From NCBI RefSeq assembly GCF_003859945.1, contig NZ_RQYM01000005.1:62001-126000 (forward strand): DNA of 64,000 nt, written 5' to 3'. The notes below the pieces were generated by a model. The model worked only from the letters and a program-made list of their open reading frames with translations. It had not been told where the DNA came from and searched no databases. Position 1 is the first letter of the stretch. Each line of letters opens with the position of its first letter. Positions 34,534 to 43,398 of this stretch are shown here, piece after piece. The DNA comes from Leucobacter sp. OH1287. Its GTDB lineage: Bacteria; Actinomycetota; Actinomycetes; Actinomycetales; Microbacteriaceae. Position numbers and translations under genes: made by a program.

Positions 34534-35958
34534 ATGGCAATGGAAGAACTTGGATTTGACCGCCGAGAGGGAAACACACTCATCTTCTTTGACGCTTCAG
34601 GAACCGAGTTTGAACTGGTCGCCGACGAGGCGCTGCTGCACGAGGTTCGTGCCGCTGTGCGAGCAAACCAGGCACCGAGTTCCGTCAGCGCCGCACAGGT
34701 GCAGGCGCTGCTGCGTCAGGGTAATAGCCGAGCCGAGGTTGCTCTGCAGCTGGGCTGCGATCCAGCCGATGTTGAGCCGTATGAGCACCCGGTGATCGCC
34801 GAAATCGAGTTCACGGTTTCGCGCGCCAAGCAGGCGCAGGTTCGTGTCACCGGTCACGGAGCCGACGCAACCCAGGAGTTCGGCGATGTGCTCACCGACC
34901 GCCTCCGCAAAATCGGTGCCGACCAGATTAACTGGACTGCCCGCAAAGACCTGGAGCTCGGCTGGCAGGTGCTGCTCGAGTTTGTTCTGCAGGGTCAAAC
35001 CCGCACCGCTATCTGGAACTTTGAACTGCCAACCCAGACTCTCACCCCCGCAAATCAGGACGCCGTTTCCATCACCAAACAGGGTAACGTCGCTGACGCG
35101 CTCATCCCGAAACTGCGCGCGATTAACACCGACCAGGTTGATGGCGAGGCTGCCAGCGGCGGCGCTGACGGATCCACCGCGGAGAGCGAGGAGGACAGCG
35201 CAGACGACGCTGACGGGTTTCAACCCGACGAGCACGACACACTAGATTTCCCACAGCTTGATGAGCAGCTGCTCGACCACACCAAACGCCTGGTGCAGCA
35301 GTCGGCAACCAGCAACGCCGAGAACGCTTTCGGTGATGCCGCAACCGGCAGGGCTGGTGAGGACCGCGCCGCCGAATCATCCGAGACACAGGATCTGCTT
35401 GATGCGCTGCGTCGCAAGCGCGGCGGCCGGGCGGGTGGATCCGGGCACCCCGCAGCTGGTCACACCGATGCCGAAATTGCTGAGACACCGCTGCCGAATC
35501 CCGACTCGCTGCCCGAGTTTAGGGAGGCGCAGCAGGCCGCTGCTCAGGTATCTGATGTGCAGCCCGAGCTAGACAGCGCTTTTGCCGGTGCTAACAGCGG
35601 CGAGGCGTTCAGTGTTTTCGACGAGTCAGAGTTTGACGACTCCGAGTTTGAGCCGTGGAACATCACCGGTGTGAACGGTAACACTGCCGAAAACGGCGGC
35701 GATGGATCCGTTAGCCCGCAGACCCCGGGTAACTCAACCGCCGAAATATATCTGGAGGGTACAGCGGTTACGGAGCCGCCGAGTGACGAGCCCGCAGCCA
35801 ATCAGCCAGCCCCGGATACAGCAGCAGGAGCGGGCTCTGGCGCGGGCGCTAAAGCAGACGGTAACGCGGGCTCGGCAGCTAAGAAGCGCCGCCGCAAGGC
35901 GATGCCGAGTTGGGACGATATTCTCTTCGGCACTCGCAGCGACGAGGATCCGAGCTAA
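34534..35958 (+). CDS. sepH: Septation protein SepH (DUF3071)
   Basis: An actinobacterial FtsZ-interacting division protein (SepH stimulates FtsZ assembly in Streptomyces and Mycobacterium). The N-terminal DUF3071 region (to about 200) contains the helix-turn-helix-like VQALLRQGNSRAEVALQLG, followed by EPYEHPVIAEIEF. A long acidic, disordered middle (about 205-440) leads to the conserved basic tail KKRRRKAMPSWDDILFGTR, typical of the family. ATG 34534 and ATG 34540 are both usable; homologues usually start at a position like the second. Confidence 0.88.
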   Translation: MAMEELGFDRREGNTLIFFDASGTEFELVADEALLHEVRAAVRANQAPSSVSAAQVQALLRQGNSRAEVALQLGCDPADVEPYEHPVIAEIEFTVSRAKQAQVRVTGHGADATQEFGDVLTDRLRKIGADQINWTARKDLELGWQVLLEFVLQGQTRTAIWNFELPTQTLTPANQDAVSITKQGNVADALIPKLRAINTDQVDGEAASGGADGSTAESEEDSADDADGFQPDEHDTLDFPQLDEQLLDHTKRLVQQSATSNAENAFGDAATGRAGEDRAAESSETQDLLDALRRKRGGRAGGSGHPAAGHTDAEIAETPLPNPDSLPEFREAQQAAAQVSDVQPELDSAFAGANSGEAFSVFDESEFDDSEFEPWNITGVNGNTAENGGDGSVSPQTPGNSTAEIYLEGTAVTEPPSDEPAANQPAPDTAAGAGSGAGAKADGNAGSAAKKRRRKAMPSWDDILFGTRSDEDPS

Positions 35959-35979
35959 CCCCGAAGGACCTAAGCTAGC

Positions 35980-37092
35980 CTAAAACTGCCCCGGCTGAAA
36001 TGCCCCGGCGGTTATCACGGGCACGCCGCGCTCAACATCATCAAAACCGCCGTGGTGGCCGAGCAGATTAAACATGCCCGGCTCCTCCTGGCGTGTCATA
36101 TAGAGAATCCGTTTCCGCGGAACCAGCACAACATCGCCGATCCGGCGAGCCACCTCGTCGGCGACACTCCCCCACAGGCCCGTGCTGATCCAGTCCTGTC
36201 TTGTGCCAACCCAGGCGTTTTTCCTCTCGCTGTTTCGCAGCCGCTCAGTCACCTCAGCGGCGTCTGCCGGATCCGCCAAATAGAGCATTCTAAACCGAGG
36301 CTCGCCGCCAACCTTCTCAACGCCCTCGGTTAGTCCCTCATCCTCGAGCACCCTGCCAGTGACGGCGGGGTCTAACTGCAGCATACCGTGATCGGCGGTG
36401 ATTAAAACTCCGATGCCGCCCGGGAGGCTGCGCAAAAAATCGCCGAGGGCGGTGTCAAACTGTTCAAGCCAGTAAGCCCACTCATTACTGTCGGGGCCGA
36501 ACTTGTGGCCTGCGCGATCCAGCTCGTCAACATAGAGGTAAATGAGTTTACTGCCGTCCTGACGCACAAGCTCGCTCGCCTCGGCAAAGCGATCGGTTAT
36601 CGTTGCCGCTGGCAGGTAGTGTGCGCCGGTTAAAACCGCCCGGGTAAAACCTCCGTGAGCGTGATTGGGCCTGCCAATCGCGTATGCGTTTACATCTTGC
36701 TCAGCCGCCCGCTCGAACACAGTTTCAGCAGGCTGCCAGTCCCTCACCCGCTCAATCTCACCCCAGTCGCTTAAACACTTGGTGATTGTGCCAGTGCTGG
36801 GATTTTTGATGCGATAGCCGATTAACCCGTGCTGCCCGGGCAGAACGCCGGTTGTGAACGCGGTGATCGCGGCGCAGGTTGTGCTGGGCGCAACCGTCTC
36901 GATCCGTTTGCGACTCAGCTGACGCAGGTTCGGGGCGTGAGCGAGCCGGTCTTTCAGGTTTGCCCACCCGAGACCGTCAACAACGATCATCACCGCCGTT
37001 TTCACCTCACCGCTAACAACTTGCTGCAGAGCGGTTTCGCTGAGCGCGGCTAGTCTCTGCCCGTTATCTGAAATCACAGGTAGCATATACAT
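35980..37092 (-). CDS. Alkaline phosphatase superfamily phosphodiesterase (nucleotide pyrophosphatase type)
   Basis: A two-metal hydrolase of 370 residues with no signal peptide. Metal ligands and nucleophile are recognisable: D39 in VVDGLGW, Thr nucleophile in PSTTCAA (69-75), DELDRAGHKFGPD with D192 and H196, ADHGM near 235 and GHHGG near 350. The substrate is unknown. Across actinobacteria this gene commonly sits near sigA/parC/parE, as here. It is divergent from parC with a 36-base gap and convergent with sepH. The Cys next to the Thr pair is unusual against the common STTAA form. Confidence 0.88.
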   Translation of the reverse strand: MYMLPVISDNGQRLAALSETALQQVVSGEVKTAVMIVVDGLGWANLKDRLAHAPNLRQLSRKRIETVAPSTTCAAITAFTTGVLPGQHGLIGYRIKNPSTGTITKCLSDWGEIERVRDWQPAETVFERAAEQDVNAYAIGRPNHAHGGFTRAVLTGAHYLPAATITDRFAEASELVRQDGSKLIYLYVDELDRAGHKFGPDSNEWAYWLEQFDTALGDFLRSLPGGIGVLITADHGMLQLDPAVTGRVLEDEGLTEGVEKVGGEPRFRMLYLADPADAAEVTERLRNSERKNAWVGTRQDWISTGLWGSVADEVARRIGDVVLVPRKRILYMTRQEEPGMFNLLGHHGGFDDVERGVPVITAGAFQPGQF

Positions 37093-37128
37093 ATCGTATC
37101 GATCATAACTGACAGGAACTAGCAGAGT

Positions 37129-39693
37129 TTGACCAGCACAACAGCAATCACACCGGCTGATGAACGCATCGAGGATATTGACATATCCTCAGAACTCGAG
37201 ACCTCGTTTCTAGAGTACTCGTACTCGGTTATTTACTCCCGTGCTCTGCCTGACGCGCGCGACGGCCTGAAGCCTGTGCAGCGGCGGATCATCTACATGA
37301 TGGGTGATATGGGGCTCCGCCCAGACAAGGGTCACGTGAAAAGCGCCCGCGTTGTCGGTGAGGTGATGGGTAAGCTGCACCCGCACGGTGACAGCGCCAT
37401 CTATGACGCGCTGGTTCGGCTCGCACAGCCGTTTGCGATGCGCACCCCGCTGGTTGACGGTCACGGCAACTTTGGTTCCCTGGATGACGGCCCCGCGGCA
37501 TCTCGTTACACGGAGGCGAGGCTCGCTGCGGCGGCGCTGGAGATGATCCGCGACCTCGATGAGGACGTTGTTGATTTCGTCCCAAACTACGATGATTCGC
37601 ACCAGCAGCCCGCGGTTTTGCCGAGCGCCTTCCCCAACCTGCTGGTTAACGGCGGCAGCGGTATCGCGGTTGGTATGGCGACCAATATGGCGCCGCACAA
37701 TCTCGCGGAGGTGATTGCCGGGGTCCGCCACCTGATGGCCCACCCGGACGCAACCCTCGACGCGGTTATGGAGCACATTCCCGGCCCCGATTTCCCGTCG
37801 GGCGGTGTGCTAACCGGTTTAGAGGGTATTCGTGAGGCATATGAGACGGGGCGTGGATCCGTCCGGGTGCGTGCCCGCGCCAATATTGAGGCGATAAATC
37901 CCCGCCGCAAAACGATTGTGATAACCGAGCTGCCCTACCAGGTTGGGCCAGAGAAGGTTATTGAGAAGATTAAACAGGGTGTGCAGGCGAAGAAGATTGA
38001 GGGCATTAGCGACCTCAACGATTTCACGGATCGCAAAAACGGCCTGAAGCTGGTTATCACCGTGAAAAGCAGTTACTCACCGGAGGCTGTTTTGGAGCAG
38101 CTCTACCGGCTCACCCCGCTGGAGAGCAGCTTTTCGATTAACAACGTCTGCCTGGTTGACGGCCAGCCGCAGACGCTCGGGCTGCTTGACCTGTTGCGTG
38201 TTTATATTGATCACCGGATCAGCGTTTTTCGCCGTCGCAGCGAGTTTAGGCTGAACCGGGCACAGGCGCGCCTGCACCTTGTGACCGGTCTGTTAATCGC
38301 GATCGCCGACATTGACGAGGTTATTCAGGTTATCCGCAGCAGCGACAACTCGGAGAGCGCGAAATCTCGGCTGATGCAGATTTTCGACCTGTCAGAGGCG
38401 CAGGCGGAGTACATTCTGGAGCTGCGACTGCGCAGGCTGACAAAGTTCTCGCGGATTGAGCTTGAGGCTGAGCGTGACGAACTGGAGAAGAGCATCGCGC
38501 ACCTGACACAGCTGCTCGCGAGTGAGGAACTGCTGCGGCAGACCGTCAGCGATGAGCTCGCTGAAGTTTCAGAGAAGTTTGCGGACGACCGCCGCACAAC
38601 CCTGTTAAACGCGCTGACCGGGCAGACAACCGGTAAGCAGCAGCTCGGTGCGAGCCTGCGGGTTGCCGATAATCCCTGCACGGTGCTACTCTCCGCAACC
38701 GGCAGACTGCTGCGGGTTGACGCGACCCCAGAGGCAGGCGGCGATGCAGCCGGTGACGCAGTGGGCGCAGGCGCAGCGGGTGGCGAATCCGGCGCTGCCG
38801 GTGGTGACGCTGCCGGTGTGTTTGCGGGTGCCCGCCTGATCGCGCCTAGCCGCCGCACCAAACACGACGCAATTATCGGTCGCGTAAACACAACCGTCAG
38901 GGGTGAGATTGCGGCGCTAACCGAGAGCGGCCGGGTGCTAAAGTTCAGCCCCGTCGACCTGCCGAGCGCCGCACCAAACTCTGTGCAGCTCGCGGCCGGG
39001 GCAAAAATCGCCCAGTATATTGACGGCCTTGGGAAGCAGGAGCGGGTTGTTGCGCTGCTCAGTGAAGCGGATCCACGCCCCCTCGCGATTGCAACCGCGC
39101 AGGGTGTTATCAAACGGGTGGCGCCGGGTGACTGGGCGCGCGGCAATGATTTCAGTCTGATCAGTCTGCGTGACGGTGACCAGATTGTGCACGCGGCCTA
39201 CGCAACAGACGATTCTGAGCTTGTGTTTGTCACCTCAAACGCGCAGCTGCTGCGCTTCGGCGCCGAACTGGTTCGGCCACAGGGCCGCGGTGCGAGCGGC
39301 ATGGCGGGTATTAAGCTCGCGCCGGGCGCTGCGGTTATCAGCTTCAACGTGGTTGCCGCAGAGCAGGAGTGCCTGGTTGCGACCTTCGCTAAAGAGGCCG
39401 CGACCGCGAACGAGACACTGTTTGACACAGCGGGCCGCGTCGGCAGCATCAAGCTGTCATCTCTCGCTGAGTTCCCGCCTAAGGGCAGGGCAACCGGCGG
39501 CGTTCGGGCACACCGGTTTACCGCTGGTGAGCTGGAGTTGACGGCGGCATGGGTTGGATCCGCACCTCGCGCCCTCGGGAAGGATGGCTCGCTCAGGCAG
39601 CTGCCAACCGAGCTGGCCAAGCGTGACGGATCGGGTGAGCCGGTGCAGCAGCTGTTTGAGTGCTTCGGTGACGCAATCGCAACCGAGCAATAG
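37129..39693 (+). CDS. parC: DNA topoisomerase IV subunit A
   Basis: Breakage-reunion subunit of topoisomerase IV, which unlinks daughter chromosomes. Catalytic Y127 is in AASRYTEA, and the quinolone region [10 protein letters not shown] (84-93) has the susceptible-type Ser and Asp. The C-terminal beta-pinwheel lacks an obvious GyrA box, which with the parE partner supports ParC over GyrA. The start is TTG 37129. A run of about 33 residues of Ala/Gly/Asp/Glu (about 534-567) interrupts the pinwheel. It is convergent with parE. Confidence 0.93.
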   Translation: MTSTTAITPADERIEDIDISSELETSFLEYSYSVIYSRALPDARDGLKPVQRRIIYMMGDMGLRPDKGHVKSARVVGEVMGKLHPHGDSAIYDALVRLAQPFAMRTPLVDGHGNFGSLDDGPAASRYTEARLAAAALEMIRDLDEDVVDFVPNYDDSHQQPAVLPSAFPNLLVNGGSGIAVGMATNMAPHNLAEVIAGVRHLMAHPDATLDAVMEHIPGPDFPSGGVLTGLEGIREAYETGRGSVRVRARANIEAINPRRKTIVITELPYQVGPEKVIEKIKQGVQAKKIEGISDLNDFTDRKNGLKLVITVKSSYSPEAVLEQLYRLTPLESSFSINNVCLVDGQPQTLGLLDLLRVYIDHRISVFRRRSEFRLNRAQARLHLVTGLLIAIADIDEVIQVIRSSDNSESAKSRLMQIFDLSEAQAEYILELRLRRLTKFSRIELEAERDELEKSIAHLTQLLASEELLRQTVSDELAEVSEKFADDRRTTLLNALTGQTTGKQQLGASLRVADNPCTVLLSATGRLLRVDATPEAGGDAAGDAVGAGAAGGESGAAGGDAAGVFAGARLIAPSRRTKHDAIIGRVNTTVRGEIAALTESGRVLKFSPVDLPSAAPNSVQLAAGAKIAQYIDGLGKQERVVALLSEADPRPLAIATAQGVIKRVAPGDWARGNDFSLISLRDGDQIVHAAYATDDSELVFVTSNAQLLRFGAELVRPQGRGASGMAGIKLAPGAAVISFNVVAAEQECLVATFAKEAATANETLFDTAGRVGSIKLSSLAEFPPKGRATGGVRAHRFTAGELELTAAWVGSAPRALGKDGSLRQLPTELAKRDGSGEPVQQLFECFGDAIATEQ

Positions 39694-39722
39694 CGCTAAC
39701 TGAGCTCCTTGCGAGTTAGCGC
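39693..39722. terminator. Hairpin between convergent parC and parE
   Basis: GCGCTAACT (39693-39701) pairs with AGTTAGCGC (39714-39722) over nine bases with a 12-base loop, in the 51-base gap between the two stops. No T-run is present. Confidence 0.5.
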
Positions 39723-39744
39723 CAGCCGCGTGCCAGCTAACGAG

Positions 39745-41820
39745 CTAGGCGTCGATGTTGGCGGCCGAGATCTGGCTGCTGCCGGAGACAATAAAGTCTC
39801 TGCGCGGCGGCACCTCGCGACCCATCAGCAGGTCAAAGACTTCTTCGGCGCGCTCCGCGTCTGCAACGGTGACACGGCGCAGCAGTCGCTTGGAGCGATC
39901 CATTGTTGTCTCCTCCAGCTGTTTCGCGTCCATTTCACCGAGACCCTTGTAGCGCTGAATCGGCTCCTGATATTTCTTGTTGCTGCGCTTCAGTTTCGTA
40001 AGCAGCCGGTTAAGCTCCGCCTCCGAGTAGGTGTAAACCACCTCGTTGGGTTTTGATCCCGGGTTGATAATCACCACGCGGTGCAGCGGCGGAACGGCAG
40101 CAAACACGCGCCCGGCCTCAACCAGCGGCCGCATGTAGCGGAAGAACAGGGTTAGAAGCAGCGTCCGAATGTGGGCGCCGTCGACGTCGGCGTCGCTCAT
40201 CAGCACAATCTTGCCGTAGCGCGCTGAGGAGAGATCGAAGCTGCGGCCGGATCCACCCCCGACAACCTGGATAATGTTTGCGCACTCGGCGTTGGCGAGC
40301 ATCTCGGCAACCGTCGACTTTTGCACGTTTAAGATCTTGCCTCGGATCGGCAGCAGCGCCTGATAGCCGGAGTCGCGAGCGAGTTTCGCGGTTCCGAGAG
40401 CGGAGTCACCCTCGACAATAAACAGTTCACTCTCGTCGACATTGTTACTGCGGCAGTCAACAAGTTTCGCGGGAAGCGAGGAGTTTTCAAGCGCGTTTTT
40501 GCGGCGCTGTGTATCCCGCTGGGTGCGGGCCGCGATCCGCGATTTCATCTCATTAACAACCTTCTCGAGCAGTCTGGCGGTCTGCGCCTTGTCTGCTTTG
40601 CTGGTTGATTCGAATCGCGCGAGCAGTGCCTCGCTGACAACCCTTGAAACGATCTGGCGGATCGCAGCGGTTCCGAGCACCTCTTTTGTCTGCCCCTCAA
40701 ACTGCGGCTCCGGGAATCGCACCGTCACAATCGCTGTCAGGCCGGCGAGCACATCGTCTTTTTCTGGCCGGTCGCTGCCCGCTTTAAGCTTGCGGGAGTT
40801 TGCCTCAACCTGCTTCCTAATGGTTTTCAGCACAGCCTGCTCAAAACCGGCGAGGTGGGTGCCGCCCTTCGGGGTTGCAATAATGTTGACGAAGCTTTGC
40901 ACCTTGGTTTCAAAACCGGTGCCCCAGCGCAGCGCAATATCGACGCTGCAGTCACGGGTCACCTCTCGCGACTCCATTGTGCCGGTTTCCTCGTTTTGCA
41001 CCGGCACAGTCTCTTTAAACTCGCGGTTGCTCTGGATCCGCCAAATATCTGTCACTGCGTCATCGTGTGACAGGTGGTCAACAAACTCGGAGATGCCGCC
41101 GTCAAACTTGAAACTGTGGGTGCGGATCTCGTCCTCACGCTCATCGGTGATTACGATCTCAAGACCCGGCACCAAAAAGGCGGTCTGTCTGGCTCTGTTG
41201 AGCAGTGCCTGTGTCTCAAACTCTGCCTCTTTTAGGAAGATCTGCGGATCCGCCCAGTAGCGCACTCGGGTTCCCGTGTTTGCCTTGGCAACCCGCTTAC
41301 CCTTTTGCAGAGCGGCCCCCGGTTTGCTCGGGGTGAATGGCGCGTCTGCTGCCTCTCCCGCAAACTCGCCGGGAACTCCGTGACGGAACGACATCGTCCA
41401 GGTTGCGCCATCGCGGCACACCGTCACATCGAGACGCTGCGAGAGCGCGTTCACAACGGAGGCACCAACGCCGTGCAGACCACCGGCGGAGCCGTAGGAG
41501 GATCCACCAAATTTGCCGCCCGCGTGAAGTTTTGTAAACACCAGCTCAACACCGCTGAGCCCGGTTTTTGGTTCTTTATCAACCGGCACGCCACGGCCCG
41601 AGTCGGCGACGCTGACGCTGCCGTCACGGTGCAGGGTTATGTCGATCCGCTCACCAAAACCGGCAAGCGCCTCGTCAACCGAGTTATCGATAATCTCCCA
41701 GAGGCAGTGCATCAGACCGCGCGAGTCGGTTGAGCCGATATACATGCCGGGGCGTTTGCGAACCGCCTCAAGCCCCTCTAAAACGAGCAGGTTCTTTGCT
41801 GAATAGTCTGATTGCGCCAT
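39745..41820 (-). CDS. parE: DNA topoisomerase IV subunit B
   Basis: ATPase subunit of topoisomerase IV. The GHKL ATP site is visible as EIIDNSVDEALAG, DSGRGVPVD and GGLHGVGASVVNALS; the Toprim part carries EGDSALGTAK and the DADVDGAHIRTLLLTLF metal site. The opening KNLLVLEGLEAVRKRPGMYIG is diagnostic. At 691 residues it is normal. It lies 15 bases after murE on the same strand, so it is probably expressed with sigA and murE. Confidence 0.94.
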   Translation of the reverse strand: MAQSDYSAKNLLVLEGLEAVRKRPGMYIGSTDSRGLMHCLWEIIDNSVDEALAGFGERIDITLHRDGSVSVADSGRGVPVDKEPKTGLSGVELVFTKLHAGGKFGGSSYGSAGGLHGVGASVVNALSQRLDVTVCRDGATWTMSFRHGVPGEFAGEAADAPFTPSKPGAALQKGKRVAKANTGTRVRYWADPQIFLKEAEFETQALLNRARQTAFLVPGLEIVITDEREDEIRTHSFKFDGGISEFVDHLSHDDAVTDIWRIQSNREFKETVPVQNEETGTMESREVTRDCSVDIALRWGTGFETKVQSFVNIIATPKGGTHLAGFEQAVLKTIRKQVEANSRKLKAGSDRPEKDDVLAGLTAIVTVRFPEPQFEGQTKEVLGTAAIRQIVSRVVSEALLARFESTSKADKAQTARLLEKVVNEMKSRIAARTQRDTQRRKNALENSSLPAKLVDCRSNNVDESELFIVEGDSALGTAKLARDSGYQALLPIRGKILNVQKSTVAEMLANAECANIIQVVGGGSGRSFDLSSARYGKIVLMSDADVDGAHIRTLLLTLFFRYMRPLVEAGRVFAAVPPLHRVVIINPGSKPNEVVYTYSEAELNRLLTKLKRSNKKYQEPIQRYKGLGEMDAKQLEETTMDRSKRLLRRVTVADAERAEEVFDLLMGREVPPRRDFIVSGSSQISAANIDA

Positions 41821-41835
41821 TTTAGCCAGCCCCTT

Positions 41836-43395
41836 TTAGTTTTCTTTCTCGCTTGTCTGCGCCGCAGCAACGGTTTTTTCGCGCGGATCCAAAGCCCGCG
41901 GATCCTCGCCGGCAATCGCCGCTCTCACCGCCGCTTGTTCGTCGATTGTGATGGTGCCCGCGCCGCCCGCTTGGATCAGCGTGTTTTGGTGGCCGATGCC
42001 GGTGATTAGCACGGTGTCGCCGAACTGTTTTGCCCGGGCAACAGCCTGCCCGATCGCGTCCCAGCGGTTTGGCACAAGCTGCCAGTCGGCGCCGTCAGTG
42101 TTTAGCTGATCGCTCGCAACCCTAAAGCACTCTTCCAGGGTGCTCTCTTTCATATCGTCCTCGGTGAGGATAACGTGATCGGCTGTTTCGGCTGCGGTGT
42201 GCGCGAGACGCCGCCAGCCCGCCTCTCCCCTGTCACCGGGCACGCCAAACACCAGGGTTAGCGCGTTGTTGCTGAGCGCTTTCAGCGAGCTTACCGCGGT
42301 TGCGATCGCGTCGGGCGTGTGCGCATAGTCAATAAAAATGTGCAGTCCGGCGCTGTTTGCAACCGGTTTGGTGCGGCCGGGAACAATGTCGGCGACCGCG
42401 AGAGCATAGAGTGCGTCACTTTTTTTGATGCCGAGCAGGTCAGCAACAACCAGCGCGAGCAGCGAGTTACTGATGTTGTGAACACCCAGCCAACTGGTTT
42501 CTGCCCCGGCGTTTTCACCGGTCAGCTTGTTTACAACGGTGAACCGGCTGCCGTTTAGGTCGGTTGTTATCTCGGTTGCGATTGTGTCCGCCGCGGGTGA
42601 GGCGTGCGCGGAGGTTGTAATCACCCGCCGTTCCGGGTTTTCTTCGCGCAGTTCTTTCGCGAGCCGCGCACCATATTCGGTGTCAATGTCGATCACCGCG
42701 GGGGTTTCCGGGTGTTCGCTAAATAGCTGTTTCTTGGAGAGATAGTAGCTCTCCATGGTGCCGTGAAAATCGAGATGTTCCTCGCTGAGGTTCGTAAACA
42801 CCAGCGCACTGAATCTAACGCCGGTGACGCGGTGCAGGTCGAGCGCGTGTGAGCTCACCTCCATTACGGTGTGGGTGGATCCGTGATCCGCCACCCGTTT
42901 CAGCTCGCGCATTAGCGTGGTTGCTTCGGGGGTTGTGTTGCCGGTGTAGTTGATGTTTTTGCCGTCATCAACCCCGAGTGTGCCGATAGTTGTTGTGTTC
43001 TTCCCCGCTGCCCGCAGCAGGTTGCTGAGCAGATAGGCGACGCTTGTTTTACCGTTTGTCCCGGTGACACCAATAATCTGCTGTCCGCTGTCGGGTTCGC
43101 CATAGATTCTGCGGGCGATTGGCCCGATCACGGCTCGCACGTTTTTTACCCGTAGAAAGTTGACGGCCGGATCCAGCTGCTCAGGCAGCTCTTCGCAAAC
43201 CACCGCAACGGCTCCCGCATCGATTGCGTCGGCGATAAAATGGCGGGCGTCCTGTTTGAATCCGGGTACGGCAAAGAACAGGTCTCCCGGCTGCACTCTG
43301 CGAGAGTCGTGGGTTGCGCCGGTTATTTCAGCGTCTGGGTTACTCTCGACCAGCTGCTCCGGGAGAATATCCTGTATCGCACTTCTGATCTGCAC
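41836..43395 (-). CDS. murE: MurE-type UDP-N-acetylmuramyl-tripeptide synthetase with altered substrate motif
   Basis: A Mur ligase that adds the third residue to UDP-MurNAc-L-Ala-D-Glu. In 519 residues: ATP loop TGTNGKT (111-117), VMEVSSHALDLHRVTG (177 onward), FTNLSEEHLDFHGTMESYY and the carbamylated Lys (K221), so the catalytic machinery is intact. The motif that selects the amino acid, DNPR (413-416) in meso-diaminopimelate enzymes, reads DDMK here inside TEDDMKES. Family members with DNPR-less loops use Lys, Orn or other residues, so the third peptide residue is probably not meso-A2pm. It starts three bases after the sigA stop and lies away from any division and wall cluster. It could also be a second, divergent MurE. 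Confidence 0.85.
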   Translation of the reverse strand: MQIRSAIQDILPEQLVESNPDAEITGATHDSRRVQPGDLFFAVPGFKQDARHFIADAIDAGAVAVVCEELPEQLDPAVNFLRVKNVRAVIGPIARRIYGEPDSGQQIIGVTGTNGKTSVAYLLSNLLRAAGKNTTTIGTLGVDDGKNINYTGNTTPEATTLMRELKRVADHGSTHTVMEVSSHALDLHRVTGVRFSALVFTNLSEEHLDFHGTMESYYLSKKQLFSEHPETPAVIDIDTEYGARLAKELREENPERRVITTSAHASPAADTIATEITTDLNGSRFTVVNKLTGENAGAETSWLGVHNISNSLLALVVADLLGIKKSDALYALAVADIVPGRTKPVANSAGLHIFIDYAHTPDAIATAVSSLKALSNNALTLVFGVPGDRGEAGWRRLAHTAAETADHVILTEDDMKESTLEECFRVASDQLNTDGADWQLVPNRWDAIGQAVARAKQFGDTVLITGIGHQNTLIQAGGAGTITIDEQAAVRAAIAGEDPRALDPREKTVAAAQTSEKEN

Positions 43396-43398
43396 TGT

